Origin: JAOUEE01 sp051011595
GTDB lineage: Bacteria; Actinomycetota; Acidimicrobiia; Acidimicrobiales; SHLQ01
Length of the DNA stretch: 7,862 nt
Assembly (NCBI GenBank): GCA_051011595.1
Contig: JBPCTQ010000003.1
Coordinates: forward strand, 1-7,862
Reading direction: 5' to 3'
This document shows positions 1-5,901 of the stretch, in pieces. The notes under the pieces were generated by a model that saw nothing but the letters and a program-made list of their open reading frames with translations, was not told the DNA's origin and made no database searches. The first letter of the stretch is position 1; every line of letters starts with the position of its first letter. The position numbers and the translations under genes were made by a program.

Positions 1-191
1 TGCCACGACTGGGTGTAGCGGGTGAACGCCTCCATCGACCGCTCCTCGGGCCGGGGGCGCAGCAGGTAACTCCGCCATGTGATCTGGACCCGGTCTCGGG
101 CCCATTCGGTCAGTTGGTCGAGACGCACGGCCCCGACGTAGCACCATGGTCAGAGGTAGTCGGAGTACACCGTGAAGCGGACAGCAGCCAT
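1..191 (-). CDS. DsbA-family thioredoxin-fold protein, probable selenoprotein (UPWC active site), 3' part outside window
   Basis: This is the N-terminal 63 residues of a DsbA-like (PF01323 type, FrnE-like) thiol-disulfide oxidoreductase. The gene runs off the left edge; family members are usually a little over 200 residues. Reading the minus strand from ATG 191 gives a first strand VRFTVYSDYL, then U-P-W-C at residues 14-17, then YVGAVRLDQL and a RSYLLRPRP segment. These match the usual start of the family, where the motif is CPWC. The first active-site position is an in-frame TGA (152-150); the frame stays open on both sides and the second Cys (C17) is present. Read as Sec, this is an intact UxxC redox protein; read as stop, it is a 13-residue peptide. 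An alternative in-frame ATG at 221 adds 10 residues; neither start has a strong ribosome binding site. No signal peptide is visible, so it is probably cytoplasmic. It is divergent from the formate dehydrogenase gene. A nonsense mutation or sequencing error remains possible. Confidence 0.78.
122..145 (-). promoter_or_regulatory. Candidate SECIS hairpin of the DsbA-like gene
   Basis: Starting just downstream of the TGA on the minus strand, TACG (140-137) can pair with CGTG (129-126). The loop is TCGGGGC, with its G-run 16 to 19 nt after the TGA. A weaker lower extension (145-142 with 125-122, bulging one C and using G-U pairs) is possible. Position and a G-rich apical loop fit bacterial SECIS elements, but the stem is short and wobble-rich, so this is only a candidate. 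Confidence 0.35.
150..152 (-). other. In-frame TGA, probable selenocysteine codon of the DsbA-like gene
   Basis: The TGA sits exactly where the family has the N-terminal, nucleophilic Cys of its CxxC motif. It is followed by CCA TGG TGC (P-W-C), and the family-like reading frame continues to the window edge without another stop. Replacing a catalytic Cys that has a nearby resolving Cys is the typical setting of bacterial redox selenoproteins. The second TGA at the Sec position of the neighbouring formate dehydrogenase gene supports this reading. The gene for the Sec machinery is not in the window. Confidence 0.72.
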
Positions 192-257
192 GGCGACCAG
201 CCTGGGTGTCGCGGTGATCATCGTCAAGCACCGGGTGGCCCTCGAGCTCTCCCGATG

Positions 258-271
258 CCGCGAATCCGCGG
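258..271. repeat. Short inverted repeat in the divergent intergenic region
   Basis: CCGCG-aatc-CGCGG is a perfect 5-bp inverted repeat with a 4-nt centre. It lies between the divergent DsbA-like and formate dehydrogenase genes and could be an operator or a small hairpin. In DNA this GC-rich such palindromes arise easily by chance. No convincing -35/-10 pair was found in either direction in 192-330. Confidence 0.2.
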
Positions 272-320
272 GTGGGCGCTCTGGCCCGATATGCGGGTTT
301 AGCATGGCGCCGTCGACCGC

Positions 321-325
321 GAAGG
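321..325 (+). promoter_or_regulatory. Ribosome binding site deciding the fdhF start
   Basis: GAAGG lies 5 nt before ATG 331. It supports this start over the in-frame ATGs at 172 and 304, which have no comparable purine-rich site and would add a stretch without family-like sequence. Confidence 0.6.
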
Positions 326-330
326 AACGG

Positions 331-2301
331 ATGAGGCCTGTGCGAAACCCCGACACCGCCGGCGATCGACGGGCACCGCGAGGCGGCGGTCGGCCACGAC
401 TGACCGTGCCGTTGGTGAGGCGGAACGGATCTCTCGAGGAAGCCTCGTGGGACGAAGCGCTCGACCGGGCGGCCACCGGTTTCGGGTCGATCCTCGACGA
501 GCACGGTCCGAATGCGTTCGGCATGTTCAGCTGTTCGAAGGCCACCAACGAGATGAACTACATCGCCCAGAAGTTCGCCCGCACCGTGGCCGGGACCAAC
601 AACATCGACTCCTGCAATCGAACTTGACACGCACCTTCGGTCGTCGGTCTGGCGACAGTGTTCGGAGCGGGAGGGGGCACCAGTTCGTACGCCGAGATCG
701 AAGAAACCGATCTCATCGTGTTGTGGGGGTCCAACGCTCGCGAGGCGCATCCCATCTTCTTCCACCATCTGCTGAAAGGCATCGACGGAGGAGCGCCGAT
801 GTTCTGCATCGACCCCCGGCGCACCTCATCGGCCCGGTTCGCCGACCAGTGGCTGGGGCTGCGGGTGGGCACCGACATCGCGCTGGCCAACGGCATCGGG
901 CGCGAGATCATCGCCGCCGGTCTCACCAACGACGCCTTCATCGAACGGGCCACGACCGGGTTCGACGACTACCGGCGATCGGTCGAGGCGTACACGCTCG
1001 ATGTGGTGGCCGACATCACCGGCGTGCCGGCCGAGGCCATTGGTGAGCTGGCCCATGCCTACGCGCGGGCCGAGACCGCGCAGCTGCTGTGGACCCTTGG
1101 CATCACCGAACACCACAACGCCGTCGACAACGTGCTGGCTCTGTGCAACCTGGCCTTGTTGACCGGCCACATCGGGCGCTGGGGATCGGGGCTGGTTCCG
1201 CTGCGGGGTCAGAACAACGTGCAGGGCGGCGGTGACATGGGCGCCCTGCCCGACAAACTCCCCGGGTTCCAGGACGTGGCCGACGATGCCGGCCGGGCCC
1301 GGTTCGAAGCGGTCTACGGCCGATCTCTCAACCCCACCCCGGGCATGCACCTCACCTTGATGTTCGAGGCCATGGAGACCCAAGAGCTGCGGGCGCTGTA
1401 CGTCATCGGCGAGAACCCGGCCGATTCCGAAGCCGACATCGGTCACGCTCGCCAGCTGCTCTCGCAGTTGGAGATCCTCGTGGTGCAGGACATCTTCCTG
1501 ACCCGAACGGCCGAGATGGCCGACGTGGTCTTCCCCGCGTCGGTGGCTTGGGCCGAGAGCCACGGCACGGTCACCTCGAGCGAACGTCGGGTTCAGCGGG
1601 TGCGTCCCGCCGTGGTGCCTCCGGGTGATGCCCGCCACGACATCGACATCCTCGTCGATCTGGCCGCCACCATGGGCACCGAGTTGGGGCCTCGCGATCC
1701 CGAAGCGGCGTGGGACGAACTGCGGTCCTTGTCACCGGTGCATCGGGGTATGAGCTGGGAGCGCCTCGAGTCCGAGGGCGGCCTGCAGTGGCCCTGCCCC
1801 GATCTCGACCATCCGGGTAGCGCGTTCCTGCACGGGTGGTTGTGGGAAGACGATCTGGGCGGGCGTGGCCCAGCGCCGTTCTCGGTCGTCGAACACGAAG
1901 GGCCGGTCGAGGCCCTCACCCACGAGTTTCCCCTGCGCCTCACCACCGGTCGGGCGCTCGACTCGTTCAACACCGGCGTGCAGTCGAGCGGTTTCGAGTC
2001 GCCGATTCGTCACGGTCACGAACTGGAGGTCAATCCCGACGATGCCCGGGGCGCGGGGTTCGACGACGGCGAACTCGTTCGGGTGTGTTCGCCCCGGGGC
2101 GAGGTCGAGATGGTGCTGCGCTACCAGCAGGGGCTGCCATCCGGCCTCACGTTCACCACGTTCCACTTCCCCGAGTTGGTCGACACCAACGTCCTCACCA
2201 CCGGGGCATGGGACAAGAAGTCGGGTACCGCCGAGTTCAAGGCCGCCGCCATCCGCATCGAGAAGCTCCCGGCCGCAGCCGGGGCCGGTCACCATGGTTG
2301 A
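331..2301 (+). CDS. fdhF: Formate dehydrogenase catalytic core, selenocysteine-containing, lacking the N-terminal Fe4S4 domain
   Basis: This is the molybdopterin (bis-MGD) subunit that oxidises formate to CO2, 656 residues when TGA 625-627 is read as Sec99. The two halves around that TGA are in the same frame, and the join reads SCNRT-U-HAPSVVGLA, matching the Sec-His active site of formate dehydrogenases such as E. coli FDH-H (Sec140-His141). H100 follows the Sec. The conserved active-site Arg appears in PLRGQNNVQG as R292. Other family landmarks are SWDEALDRA near residue 39, the WGSNAREAHP and DPRRT segments, and a molydopterin dinucleotide-binding C-terminal domain from about residue 533. 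What is missing is the CxxCxxxC Fe4S4 domain that normally opens this subunit. The protein starts with about 25 poorly conserved residues and then LTVPLVRRNG, which in single-chain enzymes comes directly after that domain. The Fe4S4 domain is found instead on the 4039-4872 product. The stop overlaps the next start by 8 bp, implying translational coupling. Without Sec decoding the product would be a dead 98-residue fragment. Confidence 0.93.
625..627 (+). other. In-frame TGA, selenocysteine codon of fdhF (Sec99)
   Basis: The TGA lies between NRT and HAPSVVGLA, at the Mo-ligand position occupied by Sec or Cys in all formate dehydrogenases. Both flanks are in one frame (331 and 658 are congruent modulo 3) and both are strongly family-like. 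A correctly placed SECIS hairpin follows. This is much better explained as Sec than as a frameshift or nonsense mutation. Confidence 0.92.
626..662 (+). promoter_or_regulatory. SECIS element of fdhF
   Basis: GTCGTC (640-645) pairs with GGCGAC (651-656), a 6-bp stem with one G-U pair, capped by the loop GGTCT (646-650). The GGTCT begins 19 nt after the TGA. By my recollection this is the same spacing and the same apical GGUCU as in the E. coli fdhF SECIS. A lower stem, GACAC (626-630) with GTGTT (658-662), can also form around an asymmetric internal loop. In bacteria this hairpin within the coding region binds SelB and directs Sec-tRNA to the UGA. It simultaneously encodes the conserved V-V-G-L-A residues. 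Confidence 0.85.
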
Positions 2302-4042
2302 TCTCAAGCTCAACGACGCCACGGCCACCGACGCCGAGCGAGCTGCAGTCGACGATGTGCTCGGTCCCGACGGTGTTGTCGTGGTGATCGAGACCGAACG
2401 CCTCGTGCGATCGGGCGCCCGTCGTCGTCGCGACCGACGCCATCTGCTGCTGCCGGCCCTGCACGAGCTGCAGGCCCACATCGGCTGGATCAGTCCGGGC
2501 GGAGTGAACCATGTGGCCGACCGCCTCCAGGTACCGCCGGCCGAGGTGTTCGGGGTTGCGTCGTTCTACGAGCTGTTCCGGACCGACGACCCGGGACACG
2601 ATCAGTCGGTCACCCATGTGTGTGTCGACGCGGCCTGCCAGATCGCCGGAGCCGCCGAGCTCATCCAGCAGCGAGAAGCGGCCGGCGACAAGGTGCACGG
2701 CAGCCCGTGTCTGGGTCAGTGCGAGCGGGCACCGTCCACCTTCGTGCAGGGGCGAGGCCGCCCCGACTCGGTGCCCGCCGACAGCAGCGAGCCGTATCAC
2801 CCGGCCCAGCCGGCCGATGCCGATCGCCCGCTCACCTCGCGGCTCGGTGTGGTCGACCCGGCCAGCCTGGCGTCGTACCGCGAACACGGCGGCTACCAGG
2901 CCCTGATGCGGGCCATCGAGATGGGCCCCGACGCGGTCGTCGAGGCGATCGCTGCCTCCGGCCTGTCGGGACGAGGCGGCGCCGCTTTCCCCACCGGGAC
3001 CAAATGGCGGGCGGTGGCCGATCAGCCCGGTGGCGACAAACACGTGGTGGCCAACTGCGACGAGTCCGAACCGGGCACCTTCAAGGATCGGATCCTCATG
3101 GAACACGATCCCTTCGCATTGGTCGAAGCCCTCACCATCGCGGGTCTGGCCACGGGTGCCGAACGGGGGTGGATCTACATCCGGGGCGAGTATCCCCGGG
3201 CCACCGTGCACCTCGAGCAGGCCATCGCCCAGGCTCGACGGGCGCGACTGCTGGGCGACGACGTGGCCGGCAGCGGTGCCCGCTTCGACATCGAGATGCG
3301 CCGTGGTGCCGGTGCCTACATCTGCGGCGAAGAGACGGCGTTGTTCAACTCGATCGAAGGTTTTCGCGGCGAACCACGGAACAAACCGCCCTATCCCACC
3401 GTGAGCGGGCTCTTCGGCCGACCGACCGCGGTCAACAACCCCGAGACCCTCGTCAACGTCCTAGCCATCCTGATCGACGGGCCCGACGCCTACCGGAGCC
3501 GCGGCACCGAGCAGTCCCCGGGCACCAAACTCTTCTGCTTGTCGGGATCGGTGGCCCGTCCCGGGCTGTACGAGGTGGCCATGGGTACCACCTTGGGCAG
3601 GCTCCTCGAACAGGGCGGAGGTGTTCTCGGCGACCTGCAGGCCATCTTGATGGGCGGCGCGGCCGGTACCTTCGTCGGCCCTGACGCCCTCGATCTCCCG
3701 CTCACTCTCGAAGACGCCCGTGCCGCGGGAACCACCTTGGGATCCGGCGTGGTGATGGTCTTCGATCAGCAGGTCGACATGACACCGGTGGTGGTCCGGA
3801 TCGCCGAGTTCTTCCGCAACGAATCGTGCGGGCAGTGTGTTCCCTGCCGGGTCGGGACCGTGCGTCAACACGAGGTCCTCGTCGAGCTGACGGAGCGCGG
3901 CACGCACGACCAGTCCCGCCGTGGACTCATCGACGAGATGGCCCGAGCGATGCAGGACGCATCGATCTGTGGCCTGGGTCATACCGCATCCGGGGCCGTG
4001 CAATCGGCCCTGCAATTGGGCGTCATCGGAGCCGCATCGTGA
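2294..4042 (+). CDS. NuoE-NuoF fusion, NAD(H)/FMN-binding diaphorase subunit of formate dehydrogenase
   Basis: This 582-residue protein passes electrons from the iron-sulfur chain to NAD+. The N-terminal part (about residues 40-150) is a NuoE-like thioredoxin-fold [2Fe-2S] domain. It contains LLPALHELQ, the GWISPGGVNHVADRL stretch, FGVASFYELF and the cluster ligands C110/C115 and C139/C143 (C-x4-C, C-x3-C). After a linker of about 60 residues comes a NuoF-like domain. It has the FMN/NADH-binding GRGGAAFPTG (residues 226-235), CDESEPGTFKDR from 255, and GAGAYICGEETA from about 338. It ends with the [4Fe-4S] ligands C512, C515, C518 (SCGQCVPCR) and C559 (ICGLG). In respiratory complex I these are separate genes; fused forms are known in NAD-dependent formate dehydrogenases and hydrogenases. 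The ATG overlaps the fdhF stop by 8 bp, and the stop TGA overlaps the next GTG by 4 bp. The open frame extends upstream to 1865 inside fdhF, but that part has no family similarity. Confidence 0.93.
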   Translation: MVDLKLNDATATDAERAAVDDVLGPDGVVVVIETERLVRSGARRRRDRRHLLLPALHELQAHIGWISPGGVNHVADRLQVPPAEVFGVASFYELFRTDDPGHDQSVTHVCVDAACQIAGAAELIQQREAAGDKVHGSPCLGQCERAPSTFVQGRGRPDSVPADSSEPYHPAQPADADRPLTSRLGVVDPASLASYREHGGYQALMRAIEMGPDAVVEAIAASGLSGRGGAAFPTGTKWRAVADQPGGDKHVVANCDESEPGTFKDRILMEHDPFALVEALTIAGLATGAERGWIYIRGEYPRATVHLEQAIAQARRARLLGDDVAGSGARFDIEMRRGAGAYICGEETALFNSIEGFRGEPRNKPPYPTVSGLFGRPTAVNNPETLVNVLAILIDGPDAYRSRGTEQSPGTKLFCLSGSVARPGLYEVAMGTTLGRLLEQGGGVLGDLQAILMGGAAGTFVGPDALDLPLTLEDARAAGTTLGSGVVMVFDQQVDMTPVVVRIAEFFRNESCGQCVPCRVGTVRQHEVLVELTERGTHDQSRRGLIDEMARAMQDASICGLGHTASGAVQSALQLGVIGAAS

Positions 4043-4872
4043 CCACCACCGAAACCACGGTCAGCATTCGGGTCGATGGCACACCCGTCGACGTTCCCGA
4101 GGGCGCGACCATCCTCGACGCCTGTCGGGCGGCCGGTGTGGAGACACCCACCATTTGTTACGCCGACAACCTCACGCCAGTGAACGTGTGCCGGGTGTGT
4201 GTGGTGGAGCTGGAGGGGTCGCGGACACTGGTGCCGTCGTGTTCGCGGCCGGCCGAGGACTCGATGGTCGTCGAGACCGACTCCGAACGGGTGCGGCACA
4301 GCCGCAAGATGGTGCTCGAGTTCCTGGGCAGCGGGGTCGATCTGTCCCAGGCGCCGGACCTGGCCCGCTGGTCCGAGCAGTACGGAGCCGACCCCGATCG
4401 CTACGGGGATGCCGTGGCCCGGATCGACGAGGAGGTGCGAGTCCAGGACGACCTCTACATCCGCGACTACGACAAGTGTGTGCTCTGTTACAAGTGCGTC
4501 GAAGCGTGTGGCGACGACGCCCAGCAGACGTTCGCCATCTCGGTGGCGGGGCGGGGATTCGATGCCCGAATCTCCACCGAGTTCGACGTCGCCCTACCCG
4601 ATTCGGCCTGTGTGTACTGCGGAAACTGCGTGGCGGTGTGTCCCACCCACGCCCTGCAGTTCAAGACCGAATTCGATCTGCGGACGGCCGGTGAGTGGCG
4701 GCCCGACGAACAGACCGTGACCCGCACCGTCTGCTCGTACTGTGGGGTGGGATGCAACCTCGACCTCCACGTGCAGGACAATCAGATCGTGAAGTGCACG
4801 TCACCCGACGATCACTCGGTCACCAGCGGCAACCTCTGCATCAAGGGACGTTTCGGTTGGCAGTACGTGTGA
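4039..4872 (+). CDS. Iron-sulfur subunit of formate dehydrogenase carrying the displaced molybdopterin Fe4S4 domain
   Basis: This 277-residue protein should wire the Mo site to the NuoEF-like subunit. Domains in order are as follows. A ferredoxin-type [2Fe-2S] domain has C40, C51, C54 and C68. Next is a helical stretch, RHSRKMVLEFLGSG onward. Two [4Fe-4S] motifs of the CxxCxxCxxxC type follow, at C147/C150/C153/C157 and C191/C194/C197/C201. Last is a molybdopterin-oxidoreductase Fe4S4 domain with C232, C235, C239 (CSYCGVGC) and C267 (NLCIKGRFG), ending eight residues after that last Cys. In one-piece NAD-linked formate dehydrogenases and NuoG this whole set is the N-terminal half of the catalytic chain. 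Here it is a separate gene placed third. The His/Cys3 cluster motif (HxxxCxxCxxxxxC), usually found between the [2Fe-2S] and [4Fe-4S] parts, is absent; only the surrounding helix is recognisable. The GTG start overlaps the previous stop (GTGA), with GGAG at 4028-4031 as ribosome binding site. The open frame upstream of 4039 is inside the previous gene. Confidence 0.9.
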   Translation: MTTTETTVSIRVDGTPVDVPEGATILDACRAAGVETPTICYADNLTPVNVCRVCVVELEGSRTLVPSCSRPAEDSMVVETDSERVRHSRKMVLEFLGSGVDLSQAPDLARWSEQYGADPDRYGDAVARIDEEVRVQDDLYIRDYDKCVLCYKCVEACGDDAQQTFAISVAGRGFDARISTEFDVALPDSACVYCGNCVAVCPTHALQFKTEFDLRTAGEWRPDEQTVTRTVCSYCGVGCNLDLHVQDNQIVKCTSPDDHSVTSGNLCIKGRFGWQYV

Positions 4873-4894
4873 CCGACGCCGAGCGGACCCCGTC

Positions 4895-5692
4895 GTGAGC
4901 CGGGGGCCCACCAAGGCGGTGTTCGTCGATCGCATCGACAACGGCGGCCGCCAACGACGACCCGACCATCTGGTGGTGGAGGAGCCGCTGTCGATCCAGC
5001 TCGACGGCGTGCTGGTGGCCACCACCATGCGCACCCCCGGGCACGACTTCGAGTTGGCGGCCGGGTTCTGCTTCGGTGACTCCATGTTGGCGGGTGCACC
5101 GGTGCAGGGCATTCGGTACTGCGCCAGCGGTTCCGCGGTCGACACCGCGTTCAACGTGGTCACCGTCGAGACCGGCGGGGTGGCCCCCACACCCGAACCT
5201 CGTTTGGGCCCCACCAGCTCGGCCTGTGGCTTGTGCGGGCGCGACAGCATCGACGGCCTCACCGACCAGTTGGCCCCCATCGTCGGTGCGCCCCAGTTCG
5301 ATCCGGCCGTGTTGGCTGGTGCACCGGACCGCATGCGCGAGGCCCAGGCGTTGTTCGCCACCACCGGCGCGGTCCATGCGGCCGCCTCGTTCGACACCGC
5401 GGGCCAGGTGGTGTTGGTTCGCGAGGACATCGGCCGCCACAACGCGGTCGACAAGGTGGTGGGTGCCATGCTGCTCGGCGGCGATCTGCCGGCCCGTGAG
5501 CAGGGGTTGTGTGTCAGTGGTCGGGCCTCGTTCGAGATGGTGCAGAAGGCGTGGGCCGGTGGGTTCGGCACGCTGGTGGCGGTGAGTGCACCGTCGGCGT
5601 TGGCCGTCGAACTGGCCGAGGCGGCGGGTATCACCCTGGCCGGTTTCGTCCGCGACGGCACCATCAACATCTACACCGAACCCCCCACCTGA
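4895..5692 (+). CDS. fdhD: FdhD, sulfurtransferase for formate dehydrogenase activation
   Basis: A 265-residue FdhD family protein. FdhD takes persulfide sulfur from a cysteine desulfurase (IscS in E. coli) and delivers it to the bis-MGD cofactor, which formate dehydrogenase needs for activity; it is cytoplasmic. Diagnostic segments are EEPLSIQLDG near the N-terminus, HDFELAAGFCFGD, the sulfur-carrying CxxC loop C111-G-L-C114 (SSACGLCGRDS), GAVHAA, EDIGRHNAVDKV, SGRASFEMVQKA and the C-terminal GFVRDGTINIYT. Length is normal. It starts with GTG 22 bp after the iron-sulfur subunit, with only a weak GAGCGGA-type ribosome binding site. It is the last gene of the likely fdh operon: a pair of palindromic repeats begins about 12 bp past its stop. 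Finding fdhD here strengthens the assignment of the upstream genes as a true formate dehydrogenase rather than a related molybdopterin enzyme. Confidence 0.95.
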   Translation: MSRGPTKAVFVDRIDNGGRQRRPDHLVVEEPLSIQLDGVLVATTMRTPGHDFELAAGFCFGDSMLAGAPVQGIRYCASGSAVDTAFNVVTVETGGVAPTPEPRLGPTSSACGLCGRDSIDGLTDQLAPIVGAPQFDPAVLAGAPDRMREAQALFATTGAVHAAASFDTAGQVVLVREDIGRHNAVDKVVGAMLLGGDLPAREQGLCVSGRASFEMVQKAWAGGFGTLVAVSAPSALAVELAEAAGITLAGFVRDGTINIYTEPPT

Positions 5693-5703
5693 TCCCTGCC
5701 ATT

Positions 5704-5753
5704 CGTTCTGGCGGTCCAGCGCGTCATACGTGACGCGTTCCACCGCCAGTTCG
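5704..5753 (-). repeat. Palindromic extragenic repeat, copy 1 (inverted orientation)
   Basis: A 50-bp imperfect palindrome. Outer arms CTGGCGGT/ACCGCCAG (5708-5715 and 5742-5749) and inner arms CGCGTCA/TGACGCG (5720-5726 and 5731-5737) surround a 4-nt centre. The ends are asymmetric (CGTT... and ...TTCG), showing that this copy is inverted relative to the other three. Its reverse complement differs from copy 3 at 5 of 50 positions. It starts 12 nt after the fdhD stop. Confidence 0.85.
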
Positions 5754-5763
5754 GAAGCGGCGG

Positions 5764-5813
5764 CGAACTGGCGGTCCGGCGCGTCATAGGTGACGCGTTG
5801 TACCGCCAGTTGG
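5764..5813 (+). repeat. Palindromic extragenic repeat, copy 2
   Basis: Same architecture as copy 1, with outer arms at 5768-5775 and 5802-5809 and inner arms around TAGG. It begins 60 bp after copy 1 and is in the opposite orientation, so copies 1 and 2 form an inverted pair. It differs from copy 4 at 6 of 50 positions, three of them at the right end (TTGG instead of AACG), which lets the hairpin extend by two pairs (AACTGG/CCAGTT). Confidence 0.85.
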
Positions 5814-5852
5814 CCCCGACGGGTGCCGCGGACGGTGGGGACCGCGGGTCGG

Positions 5853-5858
5853 TATCCT
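5853..5858 (+). promoter_or_regulatory. Possible -10 element upstream of the Bax-inhibitor-like gene
   Basis: TATCCT lies 43 nt before ATG 5902, in the interval between repeat copy 2 and the gene. It resembles an actinobacterial housekeeping -10 box. No clear -35 box stands 16 to 18 bp upstream (GACGGT at 5831 is the best match), so this is a weak call. Confidence 0.25.
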
Positions 5859-5892
5859 GGGAAAGGTGCCGGCGATGGACCGGACGAAAGAC

Positions 5893-5898
5893 GAGGAA
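5893..5898 (+). promoter_or_regulatory. Ribosome binding site deciding the start of the Bax-inhibitor-like gene
   Basis: GAGGAA precedes ATG 5902, with GAGG spaced 5 nt from it. It is a better match than what precedes the in-frame alternatives GTG 5866 and ATG 5875, although AAAGG 8 nt ahead of 5875 keeps that start possible. Confidence 0.5.
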
Positions 5899-5901
5899 GA
5901 C

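Noticed and set aside
300..305. TAGCAT, a possible -10 box upstream of fdhF, and the same hexamer at 6749-6754 upstream of the acyl-CoA dehydrogenase
   Set aside because: Both lie 26 to 30 nt before their start codons, which is suggestive, but neither has a recognisable -35 box and two matches to a hexamer are weak evidence.
172..330. Longer N-terminus of fdhF from ATG 172 or 304
   Set aside because: The added residues show no Fe4S4 motif or family similarity, would overlap the start of the divergent gene, and lack a ribosome binding site as good as GAAGG before 331.
172..658. fdhF as a frameshifted or nonsense pseudogene, or as two separate genes broken at 627/658
   Set aside because: Both halves are in one frame, the break is a single TGA at the known Sec position, and a well-placed SECIS hairpin follows.
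4870..4872. A third Sec codon at the TGA ending the iron-sulfur subunit
   Set aside because: The sequence after it is not family-like, and the Fe4S4 domain is already complete before it.
5826..5847. Inverted repeat CCGCGG...CCGCGG upstream of the membrane protein gene
   Set aside because: The arms are self-palindromic 6-mers with an 11-nt loop and no further pairing, as expected by chance in this base composition.
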